NCBI GenBank assembly: GCA_026416515.1
Contig: JAOAEZ010000003.1
Coordinates: 1-42,839, forward strand
From: Hydrogenophilus sp.
GTDB taxonomy: Bacteria; Pseudomonadota; Gammaproteobacteria; Burkholderiales; Rhodocyclaceae
Direction: 5' to 3'
Length of the DNA stretch: 42,839 nucleotides
Below, piece by piece: positions 12,203 to 21,346 of the stretch. Each line of letters opens with the position of its first letter. Position 1 is the first letter of the stretch. The position numbers and the translations under genes were made by a program. The notes below the pieces were generated by a model. It had not been told where the DNA came from. It worked only from the letters and a program-made list of their open reading frames with translations, and made no database searches.

Positions 12203-13627
12203 ATGGGACAACATTTCGATGTGGTGGTGATCGGCGGAGGACCAGGGGGATACGTGGCGGCAATCCGCGCCGCCCAACTGGGGTTAAAGGCAGCTTGTTG
12301 CGAGGAGAACCCTTACGCCGATCCAAAGGGAGAGCCACGGTTGGGGGGGACGTGTTTGAATGTGGGGTGCATTCCGTCAAAGGCGTTGTTGCATGCGTCG
12401 CGATTAGCACTGTTGGCGCGCGAGGAGTTGGCGGCGTTCGGGGTAGAGGTGGAGGGGGTGAAAGTGGATGTGGGAAAGATGATGGCCCGGAAAGAGGCCA
12501 TCGTGACTCAGTTGGCAGGAGGAATCCGCACGTTGTTTCGCCGCAACGGGGTGACTTTCTTGCCAGGCCGAGGTCGCTTACGGGGCGAGCGAGGGGATCT
12601 ATGGGAGGTGGCAGTGGGGGATGAGGTGGTAGAAACCCGCCATGTGGTGGTGGCGACAGGGTCGCGCCCGCGGGTTTTGCCAGAGGTGCCAGTAGATGGA
12701 GCAGTGGTGTGCGACCATACCGGGGCGTTATCGTGGTCTTCGGTGCCCGAACGGTTGGTGGTGATCGGCGCAGGGGTGATCGGCGTGGAGTTGGGGTCAG
12801 TGTGGCGACGGTTGGGGGCTGAGGTGACGGTGGTGGAGGTGGGAGCGCGATTTTTGCCGTCGGCCGATGCCGATGTGGCTCGAGCATTGCAGCAGGCACT
12901 GGAGCGACAGGGAATGCGTTTCCGGTTCGGGTGCCGAGTGGAGGGGGTGCAGGTGAATGGCGAACGCGCGATCGTGCAGATAAAAGAGGGAGAGGTGTCC
13001 GAGAGGCTAGAGGCCGATCGAGTGCTGGTGGCGGTGGGACGGGTGCCTTACGCCGAGGGCGCCGAGGAGGAGGGAATACGATTGCCCCGCGATGAACGAG
13101 GGTTCGTCGCAGTGGATGAGGTGTGCCGTACCCGTTTGCCCCGCGTGTGGGCGATCGGGGATGTGGTACGCGGGCCGATGTTGGCTCATAAGGCGATGCA
13201 GGAGGGGGTGATGGTGGCCGAACGAATCGCCGGCCAGGCAGGGATGGTGAATTACGAGGCTATCCCTTGGGTGATCTATACCGATCCCGAAGTGGCTTGG
13301 GTGGGGAAGAGCGAGGCGGAGCTGAAGGCGTCGGGAGTGAGGTACCGAGTAGGGCGGGCTCCTTTCGCAGCTAACGGCCGAGCGCTGGGGATGGGGAAAG
13401 GGGGGGGATTTGTGAAAGTGCTGAGCGCAACCGAGAGCGACCGCATCTTGGGAGTGCATGTGGTGGGCGAGGAGGCGTCCGAGTTGGTGGCGAGCGCGGT
13501 GGTGGGGATGGAGTTTTCCGCCGCCGCAGAGGATTTGGCCCGAATCTGCTTTGCCCATCCGACATTGGGCGAGGCGCTCCATGAGGCGGCGGCAGCGGCA
13601 GCATTCGGCCGGGCAATGCATTGTTGA
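12203..13627 (+). CDS. lpdA: Dihydrolipoyl dehydrogenase (E3)
   Basis: The 474-residue FAD disulfide oxidoreductase reoxidises dihydrolipoyl groups with NAD. It shows the FAD fold VVVIGGGPGGYVAA (7-20), the redox disulfide GGTCLNVGCIPSK with Cys51 and Cys56, an NAD-binding fold VVIGAGVIGVELGS, and the active-site pair His452/Glu457 in AHPTLGEALHEA. It completes the sucAB-lpd set. A 58-base gap after sucB contains an A8 run but no clear terminator. zapE starts 13 bases after its stop. Confidence 0.97.
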   Translation: MGQHFDVVVIGGGPGGYVAAIRAAQLGLKAACCEENPYADPKGEPRLGGTCLNVGCIPSKALLHASRLALLAREELAAFGVEVEGVKVDVGKMMARKEAIVTQLAGGIRTLFRRNGVTFLPGRGRLRGERGDLWEVAVGDEVVETRHVVVATGSRPRVLPEVPVDGAVVCDHTGALSWSSVPERLVVIGAGVIGVELGSVWRRLGAEVTVVEVGARFLPSADADVARALQQALERQGMRFRFGCRVEGVQVNGERAIVQIKEGEVSERLEADRVLVAVGRVPYAEGAEEEGIRLPRDERGFVAVDEVCRTRLPRVWAIGDVVRGPMLAHKAMQEGVMVAERIAGQAGMVNYEAIPWVIYTDPEVAWVGKSEAELKASGVRYRVGRAPFAANGRALGMGKGGGFVKVLSATESDRILGVHVVGEEASELVASAVVGMEFSAAAEDLARICFAHPTLGEALHEAAAAAAFGRAMHC

Positions 13628-13640
13628 GGGGGAGGGGAGC

Positions 13641-14873
13641 ATGTGGGCGTCGGTGTCGAGAGGGAACGGCGCGTGGGGGGGAGAAGCAGAGCAGATTGTG
13701 CATCCCGCAAAAGGGAGGGAGGAGGACGCAGCAGCCGCCGTGCGGGCGGCGTTTGCGACCGCGTTTGCCCGTATGGGGTTCGTCGCCGATGCGTCTCAAG
13801 TACGGGCAATCGAGCGATTGGCCCGTTTGGCCGAGGCGCTAGAGGCAGAGGAGAGGGGAGAAGGGGAGCGAGAGGGAAAGGGGTGGTGGTCCCAGTGGGT
13901 GGGGAGGGTAAGGAGAGGAGCGGAGGGGATAGAGAAGAGAAATGCACAAAGGGGGAAGGGGTCGGGGCAAGGCGTCTATCTGTGGGGGGGCGTGGGGCGA
14001 GGAAAGAGTCTTTTGATGGACCTCTTTTTCACAGCAGCGCCGGTGGCGCGCAAACGACGGGTCCATTTTCATGAGTTGATGCAAGAGGTCCATGGACGAT
14101 TGACGGAGTTGCGGGGAAGGAGCGATCCGCTGGCGGTGGTGGCGGCGTCGATCGCTCAGGAGGCGAGATTGTTGTGCTTGGATGAGTTCCATGTGAACGA
14201 TGTGGCCGATGCGATGATTTTGGGGCGGTTGTTGGCAGGATTGGGGGAGGAGGGGGTACGATTGGTGATGACCAGCAATTACCCCCCTAGCGGACTTTAT
14301 CCAAACGGTTTGCAGCGGGAGCGGTTTTTGCCGACGATCGCGTGGATCGAGGAGAGGTGCGAGGTGCTGGAGGTAGAGGGGGGAGTCGATTACCGGCAGG
14401 TGGGGGAAGAGGGAGGAGGAAGCCGCTATTGGTTTCCCGTGACGCCCGAGCATGAGGCTGCATTGGCCGCTTGTTTCGAGGCACTGACGGGAGAGCCGGC
14501 GAGGGCAGGGGTAATGGAGGTGTGCGGTCGAGCATTGCCGTTCCGCGGCCGGGCAAAGGGGGTGGTGTGGTTCGATTTCGCTCCTTTGGTGGCGGAGGCG
14601 CGGAGTTATCTAGATTATTTGGAGGTGGCTCATCATCATTCGGCAGTGTTGCTGTCAGGGGTGCCTGTATTGCCCCCTGCGCGAGCAGAGGCGGCGCAGC
14701 GTTTGATGTGGTTGGTGGATGTGCTGTACGATCGAGGGGTGGAGCTGTATGTGACGGCAGAGGCCCCGCCCGCATTGTTGTACCGCTCGGGGCGAAAGGG
14801 GGGGGAGTTCGCGCGAACGGTGTCGCGGTTGGAGGAGTGGTGCGTGCGAGGGGGTAGGGGACGGCGAGGATAG
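13641..14873 (+). CDS. zapE: ZapE/AFG1-family cell-division ATPase
   Basis: The 410-residue P-loop ATPase of the AFG1/ZapE family has Walker A GGVGRGKS (116-123), Walker B CLDEFHVNDVADAMIL and the family block TSNYPPSGLYPNGL. In E. coli ZapE associates with the Z-ring. The ATG at 13641 has GGAGGGGAG just upstream; an in-frame extension to 13458 runs inside lpdA and is rejected. Residues about 66-108 are a Glu/Gly/Arg/Lys-rich stretch, and the C-terminus ends GGRGRRG, both matching the purine bias of this strand. It directly follows lpdA, an arrangement common in betaproteobacteria, and is probably cotranscribed with it. Confidence 0.92.
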   Translation: MWASVSRGNGAWGGEAEQIVHPAKGREEDAAAAVRAAFATAFARMGFVADASQVRAIERLARLAEALEAEERGEGEREGKGWWSQWVGRVRRGAEGIEKRNAQRGKGSGQGVYLWGGVGRGKSLLMDLFFTAAPVARKRRVHFHELMQEVHGRLTELRGRSDPLAVVAASIAQEARLLCLDEFHVNDVADAMILGRLLAGLGEEGVRLVMTSNYPPSGLYPNGLQRERFLPTIAWIEERCEVLEVEGGVDYRQVGEEGGGSRYWFPVTPEHEAALAACFEALTGEPARAGVMEVCGRALPFRGRAKGVVWFDFAPLVAEARSYLDYLEVAHHHSAVLLSGVPVLPPARAEAAQRLMWLVDVLYDRGVELYVTAEAPPALLYRSGRKGGEFARTVSRLEEWCVRGGRGRRG

Positions 14874-14933
14874 ACCCGAAGGGGGGAAGAGGAAGCCTCG
14901 AGAGAGAGGAGGGGGAACGGCGGAGGGTTGTTG

Positions 14934-15746
14934 CTAGGGGGAGGAGGGGTGAGAGGGGGGGGGAGATTTGGGGGGCGAGGCATCAAAAGGAGAGGGGGGG
15001 CGGTGTTTGCGAAGGCGGCGAAAGAGGGCGATGAGGGGACCTGAGAGGACGTAGAGGAGGGTGAGCGCCGAGAATACGCCAGGGGGATAAAAGGCGATAA
15101 GGGCAAAGAGGAGCGCTACCCCAGCGGCGGCAAGAAAGGGAACAGAGCGCCGGGGGTCGAGGGTTTTTCCGCTCCAGTAGAGGATGTTGCTGACCATCGC
15201 TACCGCTGCAAGGAGGGTGGCCAAGACAGTGACTAAGGTGCGCGCATTGGGAGACCAGGAGAGGTCTACCGCAAGCCAGATGATGCTGGCGATAAGCGCT
15301 GCCGCGGCGGGGGTGGGGAGCCCTTGAAAGTAGTTGCGGGGGGAGGTGGCGAGGGTGGCGTTGAAACGGGCGAGACGAAGGGCAGCTGCGGCGGCGTAGA
15401 TAAAGCCGATGGTCCAGCCGAGCTGCCCAAGCGTGGAGAGCGCCGCCGCATGGGCGAGAAGGGCTGGCGCAATACCAAAGGAGACCATGTCGGAGAGGGA
15501 GTCGTAGTGGGCTCCAAAGCTGCTTTGGGTGTGGGTAAGACGGGCGATGCGACCGTCAAGACCGTCGAAGAGAATGGCTACGAAGAGAGAGATCGCTGCG
15601 GCGGAGAGATCTCCCCGCCAGGCGGCGATGATGGCGTAAAAGCCAAATAGAAGGGCCGCCGTGGTGAGGAGGTTGGGAAGGAGATAGATCGCTCGCCGCG
15701 AAGGGGGAGAGGAGAGGGGTTCAGAGAGAGGGTCGGGGGCGCTCAT
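14934..15746 (-). CDS. pssA: CDP-diacylglycerol--serine O-phosphatidyltransferase
   Basis: The 270-residue membrane enzyme makes phosphatidylserine from CDP-diacylglycerol and serine. It carries the CDP-alcohol phosphotransferase signature D-x2-DG-x2-AR-x8-G-x3-D-x3-D, read as [13 protein letters not shown] followed by GAHYDSLSD. Several hydrophobic helices follow. The last 25 or so residues are a Pro/Ser/His tail ([20 protein letters not shown]) that looks like a by-product of the G-rich opposite strand. Its ATG overlaps the psd stop codon (ATGA), so the two steps of phosphatidylethanolamine synthesis are coupled. Confidence 0.93.
   Translation of the reverse strand: MSAPDPLSEPLSSPPSRRAIYLLPNLLTTAALLFGFYAIIAAWRGDLSAAAISLFVAILFDGLDGRIARLTHTQSSFGAHYDSLSDMVSFGIAPALLAHAAALSTLGQLGWTIGFIYAAAAALRLARFNATLATSPRNYFQGLPTPAAAALIASIIWLAVDLSWSPNARTLVTVLATLLAAVAMVSNILYWSGKTLDPRRSVPFLAAAGVALLFALIAFYPPGVFSALTLLYVLSGPLIALFRRLRKHRPPSPFDASPPKSPPPSHPSSP
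14946..14975 (+). other. G-quadruplex-capable G-run cluster at a convergent gene end
   Basis: Runs of four, nine and six G separated by TGAGA and AGATTT satisfy a four-tract G-quadruplex pattern on the plus strand. The site is inside the 3' end of pssA (minus strand), 73 bases past the zapE stop. A folded structure in run-through zapE RNA, or on the single-stranded plus strand, could mark the convergent boundary; no conventional terminator is visible there. Confidence 0.4.
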
Positions 15747-16429
15747 GGGTGGAGAGAAGGGGAAACGTCGCGTGAGGGGGTTGAAGAAGGAAGGTGGGCG
15801 AGAATCGTGACGCCGCCGAAGACTTTCTGACCAAGGGAGACGGCGAGCGGAAGCGTGGGAGGAAGGTAGAGGTCCACACGCGACCCAAAACGGATGAAAC
15901 CGATGCGTTGTCCCGGGCTGACGCGGTGGCCTGGTTGAACGTAGCAGAGGATGCGACGGGCAATAAGGCCCGCGATTTGAACCATGGTGAGTTCATGACC
16001 GCTTTCCGTGCGAAGAAGAAGGACATTGCGTTCGTTGTGGTGGCTCGCTTTGTCGAGAGTAGCGTTGAGAAAGGTTCCGGGGTGGTAGTAGCGGGCGACG
16101 ACATGGCCGGCGATGGGGCTGCGATTGACGTGTACATTAAAAATGTTCATAAAAATGCTGATCTTGAGGGCAGAGGTCCGCCGCCAGGGGTCGAGGGCGG
16201 GTTCGATGGCGATGATCCGCCCGTCCGCAGGGGAGAGAAGTAGGTTGGGTTCCGAGGGGATGGCGCGCGGGGGATCACGAAAAAATTGGAGGAGAAAAAG
16301 GGTGAGCAGCCAAAAGGGGAGAGAGATGGTCCCAAGGGGGGTCAAGAGAAGGGAGAGAGTGAGAGCAGGGAAAAGGAATGGCCATCCTTCGCGAGCAACA
16401 GGGGGATAGGGGTAAGAGGAACGGTTCAT
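15743..16429 (-). CDS. psd: Phosphatidylserine decarboxylase (short form)
   Basis: The 228-residue enzyme converts phosphatidylserine to phosphatidylethanolamine. It has an N-terminal hydrophobic region (about 17-50), SPADG (66-70), [13 protein letters not shown] with a conserved His, and the self-cleavage site [11 protein letters not shown], where Ser183 would become the pyruvoyl group after cleavage at Gly182-Ser183. The GS rather than LGST form and the length fit the short, PSD-A-like class. It is divergent from the carbonic anhydrase gene with 61 bases between them and lacks a clear Shine-Dalgarno sequence. Confidence 0.93.
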   Translation of the reverse strand: MNRSSYPYPPVAREGWPFLFPALTLSLLLTPLGTISLPFWLLTLFLLQFFRDPPRAIPSEPNLLLSPADGRIIAIEPALDPWRRTSALKISIFMNIFNVHVNRSPIAGHVVARYYHPGTFLNATLDKASHHNERNVLLLRTESGHELTMVQIAGLIARRILCYVQPGHRVSPGQRIGFIRFGSRVDLYLPPTLPLAVSLGQKVFGGVTILAHLPSSTPSRDVSPSLHP

Positions 16430-16432
16430 CTT

Positions 16433-16462
16433 TTGCGGTCGATTGTAAATTGTGCTATTTTA
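16433..16462. promoter_or_regulatory. Divergent promoter elements between psd and carbonic anhydrase
   Basis: On the minus strand TAAAAT (16462-16457) is a five-of-six -10 box about 28 bases before psd. On the plus strand the overlapping TATTTT (16456-16461) is paired with TTGCGG 17 bases upstream, a weak match. The two -10 boxes overlap almost entirely, so the two directions may compete. Confidence 0.35.
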
Positions 16463-16490
16463 GCGCTGTTGCGGTTGTGTGGAGCGATGC

Positions 16491-17354
16491 ATGGGGTTAC
16501 TGCAGAGGTGGCGCTACCAGTGGACGGTGGCGATGGTGGGGGGAATCGTCGGGGGATGGGGGGCAGCATGGGGGGATGGAGGAGGGAGTTGGAGTTATAG
16601 CGGGACAACTGGACCAGAGCATTGGGGACGGTTGTCGAACGAGTTTGTGTTGTGCCGAATCGGACGAAATCAGTCGCCCATCGATATCCGCCGCGAGCAG
16701 GTGTTGCGAACTGAACTGCGAGCGCTGGAGTTTTTGTACGAGTCACCGCTTCCGCTAACGGTGATCTACACCGGGCGAGGATTGGAGGTGCCGGTGCACA
16801 GCGACCGCTTCCGATTACGGGCAGAGGGGGAGACGTTCCAGTTGGTAAATGTCCATTTCCATACCCCGAGCGAGCATGCCGATGGGGGAGTGCGTTATCC
16901 ACTGGAGGCCCATTTGGTGCATCGAAACGCGCGAGGAGAACTGGCGGTAGTGGGGGTGTGGTTCCGCAGCGGGGAGGATAATCCCGCATTGACGCAGATT
17001 TTACAGTTGGTGCCGACGGCGGGGGAGGGGGAGAGAGGGGAGGAGGGAGGGAGTGCACGAAAAAGCGAGGAAAAGGGGCGCAGCGGAAAGACCAAGGGAA
17101 AAGAGGGAAGCGGAGGGGGACGGTGGCAGCGCAGCGGGGGTACCATCGATGTGCGACAGTTGCTGCCGCGCAGCGACGGGTTTTTCCGGTATAGCGGGTC
17201 GCTGACGACACCGCCGTGCAGCGAGGGAGTGCGGTGGTACGTGATGCAGGAGCCAGTGATGGCAGGGGAAGGACAGTTACAGACGATGCGGGCAATTTTA
17301 GGGGAGAATGCCCGACCGTTGCAGCCATTATACGCGCGCCGCGTGCTGGAGTGA
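16491..17354 (+). CDS. Secreted alpha-class carbonic anhydrase with a low-complexity insert
   Basis: The 287-residue protein hydrates CO2 to bicarbonate, probably in the periplasm. A signal peptide is visible (WRYQWTVAMVGGIVGGWGAAWG). QSPIDIR, the zinc ligands His122 and His124 in VHFHTPSEH, His141 in EAHLVH, and TTPPCSEGVRW are all present, as is the cysteine pair usual in bacterial alpha enzymes. Residues about 177-216 (17019-17138) are an extra Gly/Glu/Lys/Arg/Ser segment between NPALTQILQLVP and GTIDVRQLLP, where family members have a short loop. The ATG has GGAG six bases upstream; an in-frame GTG four codons earlier is an alternative. yhdP starts six bases after the stop. Confidence 0.92.
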   Translation: MGLLQRWRYQWTVAMVGGIVGGWGAAWGDGGGSWSYSGTTGPEHWGRLSNEFVLCRIGRNQSPIDIRREQVLRTELRALEFLYESPLPLTVIYTGRGLEVPVHSDRFRLRAEGETFQLVNVHFHTPSEHADGGVRYPLEAHLVHRNARGELAVVGVWFRSGEDNPALTQILQLVPTAGEGERGEEGGSARKSEEKGRSGKTKGKEGSGGGRWQRSGGTIDVRQLLPRSDGFFRYSGSLTTPPCSEGVRWYVMQEPVMAGEGQLQTMRAILGENARPLQPLYARRVLE

Positions 17355-17360
17355 GGGGGA

Positions 17361-20300
17361 ATGGGATGGAGTAAAAGAGCGGCAGCACGAGCTGCCGTTT
17401 TTGTTGTGAGGGCGCTGCGGGGGTTGGGGTGGTTGACGGTGATCGGAGCGGCAGTAGCAGGAGCAATGCTGCTGGGGGTTCGCTTTTGGGTGTGGCCGGA
17501 GGTAGATCGATTCCGCCCTGAGTTGGAGCAGTGGGTTTCGGAGCAGTTGGGGGTGAGGGTACAGTTGAGGGAATTGCGGGGAGAGTGGGAGGGATTGGCC
17601 CCGCGGTTGGTGGTGGAGGAGTGGCAGGTGAAGGGGGAGGGGGGGGAGATGACAGCGCAGGGGAGATTGGTAGGGGTGTGGATATGGCCGTGGGGAGGAC
17701 GCGTCCGGATAGAGGGAGAGGCACCAGGGTGGGGAATAGGGAGGTTTCGGGGAGAGGGAGAGGGACGTTGGCCATTTTGGCGAGTACAGGGAGAGGGGTG
17801 GGGGATAGATGGACGAGGGAAGGGAGCGGTGTGGGCGAAATGGGTACAGCGCTTGATCGGCTGGGAAGAAGGGGGAGAGAGAGAATTGGCAGTGCGCGCC
17901 GAGGAGGTGGAATGGCAGGTCGATGGGGTGGCAAAAGGGGTGTCGTTTTTTGAGGTGCAGGTGAAGGGGGGGCAGATCGCAGCGACAGGGGCTCCCGAGG
18001 TGGAGGGGTTGAAGGGGCGAGTATGGGGAAATAGCCGAGAGGGACGGTTTGAGCTTTCCGGGAAGGGCAGCCGTTGGATATGGCCAGCGGGATGGCTGGG
18101 GGTGCAAGAGATGCACTTTTCCGAGTTGCAGGGGAAAGGGGGGTGGCGATGGTCAGCGACGGAAGGGTGGACAGTGGAGGGTGAGGAGGTGTACGCCCGT
18201 ACCGCAGATTGGGGCGTGACCGCAAGAGGACGAGTGGAGGGGATCGGGAGCAGAGAGGGGGTTCGAGTGGCGTGGGAGGGGCGGTTATGGGAGGTAAATT
18301 TGACCCGGTTGGCCGATTTCTTGCCGCGCGGGATGGTGGGAATGGATACGATCGCGTGGGTACAGCAGGCATTTCTGGGGGGACGCGTGCGAGAGGCTCC
18401 GTTTAGGGTAGTGGGGCCGTGGAGAGCGTTTCCATTTGCAGGCGGCGAGGGACAGTTGGAGGTGACTATCCCCGTGCAGGAGGTAGCGCTTCGTTTTGCG
18501 CCGGGGTGGCCAGTGGTGCGCATGCGGGAGGGAATGGTCCAGTTCGTGGGACCGCAGTTGCGGGTGGAGGTGGCCCGGGCTGAGAGCGAGGGGGTGCAGT
18601 TCAGACATATCTCCGCATGGTCGCCTAATGTGGAGGCAGAGGTGCCCGTATTGGCTGTGGTGGGCGAGGCAGCGGGGGGATTCGCGACCGTGGTGCGCTA
18701 TTTGGAGCAAAGCCCTATGGCGAGCCGCTTGCCGTTGGCAGAGTGGCGGCGATGGCGAGTGCGGGGAGAGGTGACCGTGCGCTTGGGGTTGAGCGTGCCG
18801 TTGGCAGGAACGGGGGCAGTGGGGGTAGCAGGAGAGGCGGTGTTGCAGGGGGGAAGCATCCCCGCAGAGGTGGCGGGAAAAGGCGTGCGAGGATTGACCG
18901 TAAAAGCACGGTTCGATCAGGGAGGATTGGTGGGAGGACGAGGGTCAGGGGTGTGGGGGGATATGCCGATCACAGCAGAGGTAATGTCGATGACTCCCTT
19001 GCGAGTGGGGTTTACTGCTCGAGTCCCCGCTAAAGCGGCGGTGGAGGCCTTAGGGTTGGGGGAGAAACATCTGCAGGGAGAGGGAACGGTGCGGGGAGAG
19101 GTGGAGTGGGAGGAGGGGGGGAGACGTTGGCGCATGACAAGCGATCTGCGCGGGGTGGCAGTGCGATTGCCAGAGCCGTTGAGGAAAGAGGCCGAGGAGG
19201 GGTGGACGCTGGAGGGAAGAGGAGCGGTGCGCGGCGAGGTGAGCGAGGGAGAGGTGTGGATCCGCGATCGGATTGCGGCAAAGTGGCAGGGTTCAGCGTG
19301 GGGAGTGGCAGTGGGGCGGGATACCGCCCCTAAGCCACGCCGCGAGGGTGTAATTGCGGTGAGAGCGGAGGAGTTAGATGGGGATGCGTGGCGTGCTGCG
19401 ATCAACGAGATGGCGGTGCGGGGGGGAGTCCCCGAAGTGCGCGTGGAGGCCAAACGGTTGCGGTTTGCTAACCGCTGGTGGCATGAGGTCATTTGGGTAT
19501 TGCAGCCACGGGGAGAAGGAGGGGGGAAATTTACAGTCCGGGCGCGGGAGATAGAGGGAGAGGGGGAGGTGGTGGTGAGTAAAGGGGAGGTGGAGCGAGT
19601 GACGCTAGAGTTGCGGCGACTGGTGTGGCCCCAGGGAGAGGGAGAGAGAATAAAGACTCGGCGCGTAGGAGAGGGACTGGAGCGATGGCCAACAGTGGTG
19701 GCGCGAGTAGAGGAGTTAGAGGTGGAGGGACGGCGGGTCGGCCAATTGCGATTGGTGGGAGCGCCGACAGAGCGGGGATGGAGAGTGCGCGAGTGGTCTT
19801 TGGCATTGCCCGGCCGCTACCGGTTGGAGGGGGGGGCCAGCTGGACTACCGTAGAGGGAGAGCGCTATTCAGTGTTGCAGGCAAACACCGCGTTTGAGGC
19901 GTTCGGGGAGAGCGTTGCCGAGTTGTTGGCAACTCCGGGGATGCGAGGGGGAAGGGGAACGTTAACCGTAGAGTTGGAGTGGAAAGGGGGATTTGAGGAT
20001 TTTGAGTTGGCACGAGCTTCTGGGCAGGGGCGGATCGCGTTGCGGGAGGGTGTCTTCGAGGAGATCGAGCCGGGGGTGGGACGGCTGATTTCGGTATTCA
20101 ATTTGCAGATGTTGTTGCGACGGTTGCGCTTCGATTTTAGCGATGTGCTGGGACGAGGCTTGACGTACGACCGATTGTCGGGAAGCTTTGCATTGGCTAA
20201 CGGTTTTGTGTCTACAGCCGATTTGACCATTGATGCTCCCGCAGCGTTGGTCCAGTTAGCAGGAACCGTCGATTTGCAGAGGCGAACTCAGGATTTGGAG

Positions 20301-20525
20301 GCACGGGTGGTGCCGCGGTTGGGAGAGACGGCCGCGACGGCTTTGACGTTGGTAAACCCGCTGGCCGGGGTGGTGACTTTTTTAACCCAGCAGGTAATCG
20401 GCGATCCCTTAGGGGGAATCTTGGTGCAGCGCTACCGCTTGCAGGGGGGATGGGAAGGACCAGCTGTGCGACAGGAGGGAAAAAGCTCCAGTTCTAGCCG
20501 AGAGGCGGGGGACGAGAATAGATGA
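17361..20525 (+). CDS. yhdP: YhdP family AsmA-like envelope protein
   Basis: The 1054-residue protein belongs to the YhdP (DUF3971/AsmA2) family, large bridge-like proteins anchored in the inner membrane. In E. coli, YhdP, TamB and YdbH move phospholipids to the outer membrane. One membrane helix near the N-terminus (about 22-48) is followed by a long beta-rich periplasmic part. The C-terminal 200 residues (GVGRLISVFNLQ, FDFSDVLGRGLTYDRLSG, VNPLAGVVTFLTQQVIGDPL) are strongly typical. It is somewhat shorter than the E. coli protein of about 1266 residues. Its coding strand is among the most G-skewed stretches of the window. It ends in an ATGA overlap with the amidase gene. Confidence 0.9.
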   Translation: MGWSKRAAARAAVFVVRALRGLGWLTVIGAAVAGAMLLGVRFWVWPEVDRFRPELEQWVSEQLGVRVQLRELRGEWEGLAPRLVVEEWQVKGEGGEMTAQGRLVGVWIWPWGGRVRIEGEAPGWGIGRFRGEGEGRWPFWRVQGEGWGIDGRGKGAVWAKWVQRLIGWEEGGERELAVRAEEVEWQVDGVAKGVSFFEVQVKGGQIAATGAPEVEGLKGRVWGNSREGRFELSGKGSRWIWPAGWLGVQEMHFSELQGKGGWRWSATEGWTVEGEEVYARTADWGVTARGRVEGIGSREGVRVAWEGRLWEVNLTRLADFLPRGMVGMDTIAWVQQAFLGGRVREAPFRVVGPWRAFPFAGGEGQLEVTIPVQEVALRFAPGWPVVRMREGMVQFVGPQLRVEVARAESEGVQFRHISAWSPNVEAEVPVLAVVGEAAGGFATVVRYLEQSPMASRLPLAEWRRWRVRGEVTVRLGLSVPLAGTGAVGVAGEAVLQGGSIPAEVAGKGVRGLTVKARFDQGGLVGGRGSGVWGDMPITAEVMSMTPLRVGFTARVPAKAAVEALGLGEKHLQGEGTVRGEVEWEEGGRRWRMTSDLRGVAVRLPEPLRKEAEEGWTLEGRGAVRGEVSEGEVWIRDRIAAKWQGSAWGVAVGRDTAPKPRREGVIAVRAEELDGDAWRAAINEMAVRGGVPEVRVEAKRLRFANRWWHEVIWVLQPRGEGGGKFTVRAREIEGEGEVVVSKGEVERVTLELRRLVWPQGEGERIKTRRVGEGLERWPTVVARVEELEVEGRRVGQLRLVGAPTERGWRVREWSLALPGRYRLEGGASWTTVEGERYSVLQANTAFEAFGESVAELLATPGMRGGRGTLTVELEWKGGFEDFELARASGQGRIALREGVFEEIEPGVGRLISVFNLQMLLRRLRFDFSDVLGRGLTYDRLSGSFALANGFVSTADLTIDAPAALVQLAGTVDLQRRTQDLEARVVPRLGETAATALTLVNPLAGVVTFLTQQVIGDPLGGILVQRYRLQGGWEGPAVRQEGKSSSSSREAGDENR

Positions 20526-21346
20526 GCGAGTCGTTGCGGGTGGCCGTGGTGCAAATGGTGAGCGGCATGCGAGTGGCCGAGAATGTGGCGCGGGCGGAGC
20601 AGTGGGTGGAAGCGGCGGCGAGAGGGGGGGCCGATGTGGTGGTGCTGCCCGAGTATTGGCCATTGATGACACACGAGCGCGCTGCCCGGTGGTCGATCGC
20701 CGAGGTATGGGGAAGTGGCCCTTTGCAGGAGAAGATGGGGGAGTGGGCGCGGCGCTGGGGGGTGTGGGTGGTGGGGGGGACCGTTCCGTTGATCGCGGAG
20801 GATGAGGGGCGCGTGTGCAATAGTTGCTTGGTGTTCGACCGTAGAGGCACCGTACAAGCGCGTTACGATAAGATGCACCTTTTTCGCTTCTTCGGCGAGC
20901 GCGAGCGGTATGAGGAGATGGAGGAGGTTCAGGCGGGGTCATCGCCGCAGGCTGTGGAGGTGGACGGGTGGCGAATAGCGTTGGCAGTGTGCTTTGATCT
21001 GCGTTTTCCTGAGTATTTCCGAGCGTTGGTGCCGTTCGATGGGGCGGTGGTGGTGGCAGCTTTTACGGCGATTACCGGAAGAGCCCATTGGCACGTGTTA
21101 CTGCAGGCGCGGGCGATCGAGAATGTGGCTTACGTGGCAGCAAGCGCCCAGGGAGGAAGGCATGAGTGCGGCCGCGAGACCTTTGGCCATTCGTTGGTGG
21201 TCGATCCCTGGGGAGAGATTTTGGGAGCGCTAACGGTTGGGGAGGGGTGGACGATGGCAGAGTGGAGGCGCGCAGAGTTACGGCGGCGACGGGAGATGTT
21301 GCCGGCGTTGGCGTGCCGACGGTTGCGCGTGCTCGAGGAGCATTAA
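20522..21346 (+). CDS. Nitrilase-superfamily amidase (Nit1/deaminated-glutathione-amidase type)
   Basis: The 274-residue carbon-nitrogen hydrolase has the catalytic triad Glu44 (LPEYWPL), Lys117 (YDKMHLF) and Cys157 (AVCFDLRFPEYFR). The GRAHWHVLLQARAIEN block is that of the Nit branch, members of which hydrolyse deaminated glutathione, a repair reaction. The ATG overlaps the yhdP stop (ATGA). In many betaproteobacteria yhdP and this gene are followed by tldD; here they are followed by a 181-base unassigned segment and the biotin genes on the other strand. Exact substrate is inferred from family only. Confidence 0.88.
   Translation: MSESLRVAVVQMVSGMRVAENVARAEQWVEAAARGGADVVVLPEYWPLMTHERAARWSIAEVWGSGPLQEKMGEWARRWGVWVVGGTVPLIAEDEGRVCNSCLVFDRRGTVQARYDKMHLFRFFGERERYEEMEEVQAGSSPQAVEVDGWRIALAVCFDLRFPEYFRALVPFDGAVVVAAFTAITGRAHWHVLLQARAIENVAYVAASAQGGRHECGRETFGHSLVVDPWGEILGALTVGEGWTMAEWRRAELRRRREMLPALACRRLRVLEEH

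Noticed and set aside
16426..18372. A 648-codon open frame on the minus strand opposite carbonic anhydrase and yhdP
   Set aside because: It is very rich in Pro, Ser, Thr and Leu, matches no family, and overlaps two recognisable genes; the G-rich opposite strand simply lacks stop codons in this frame.
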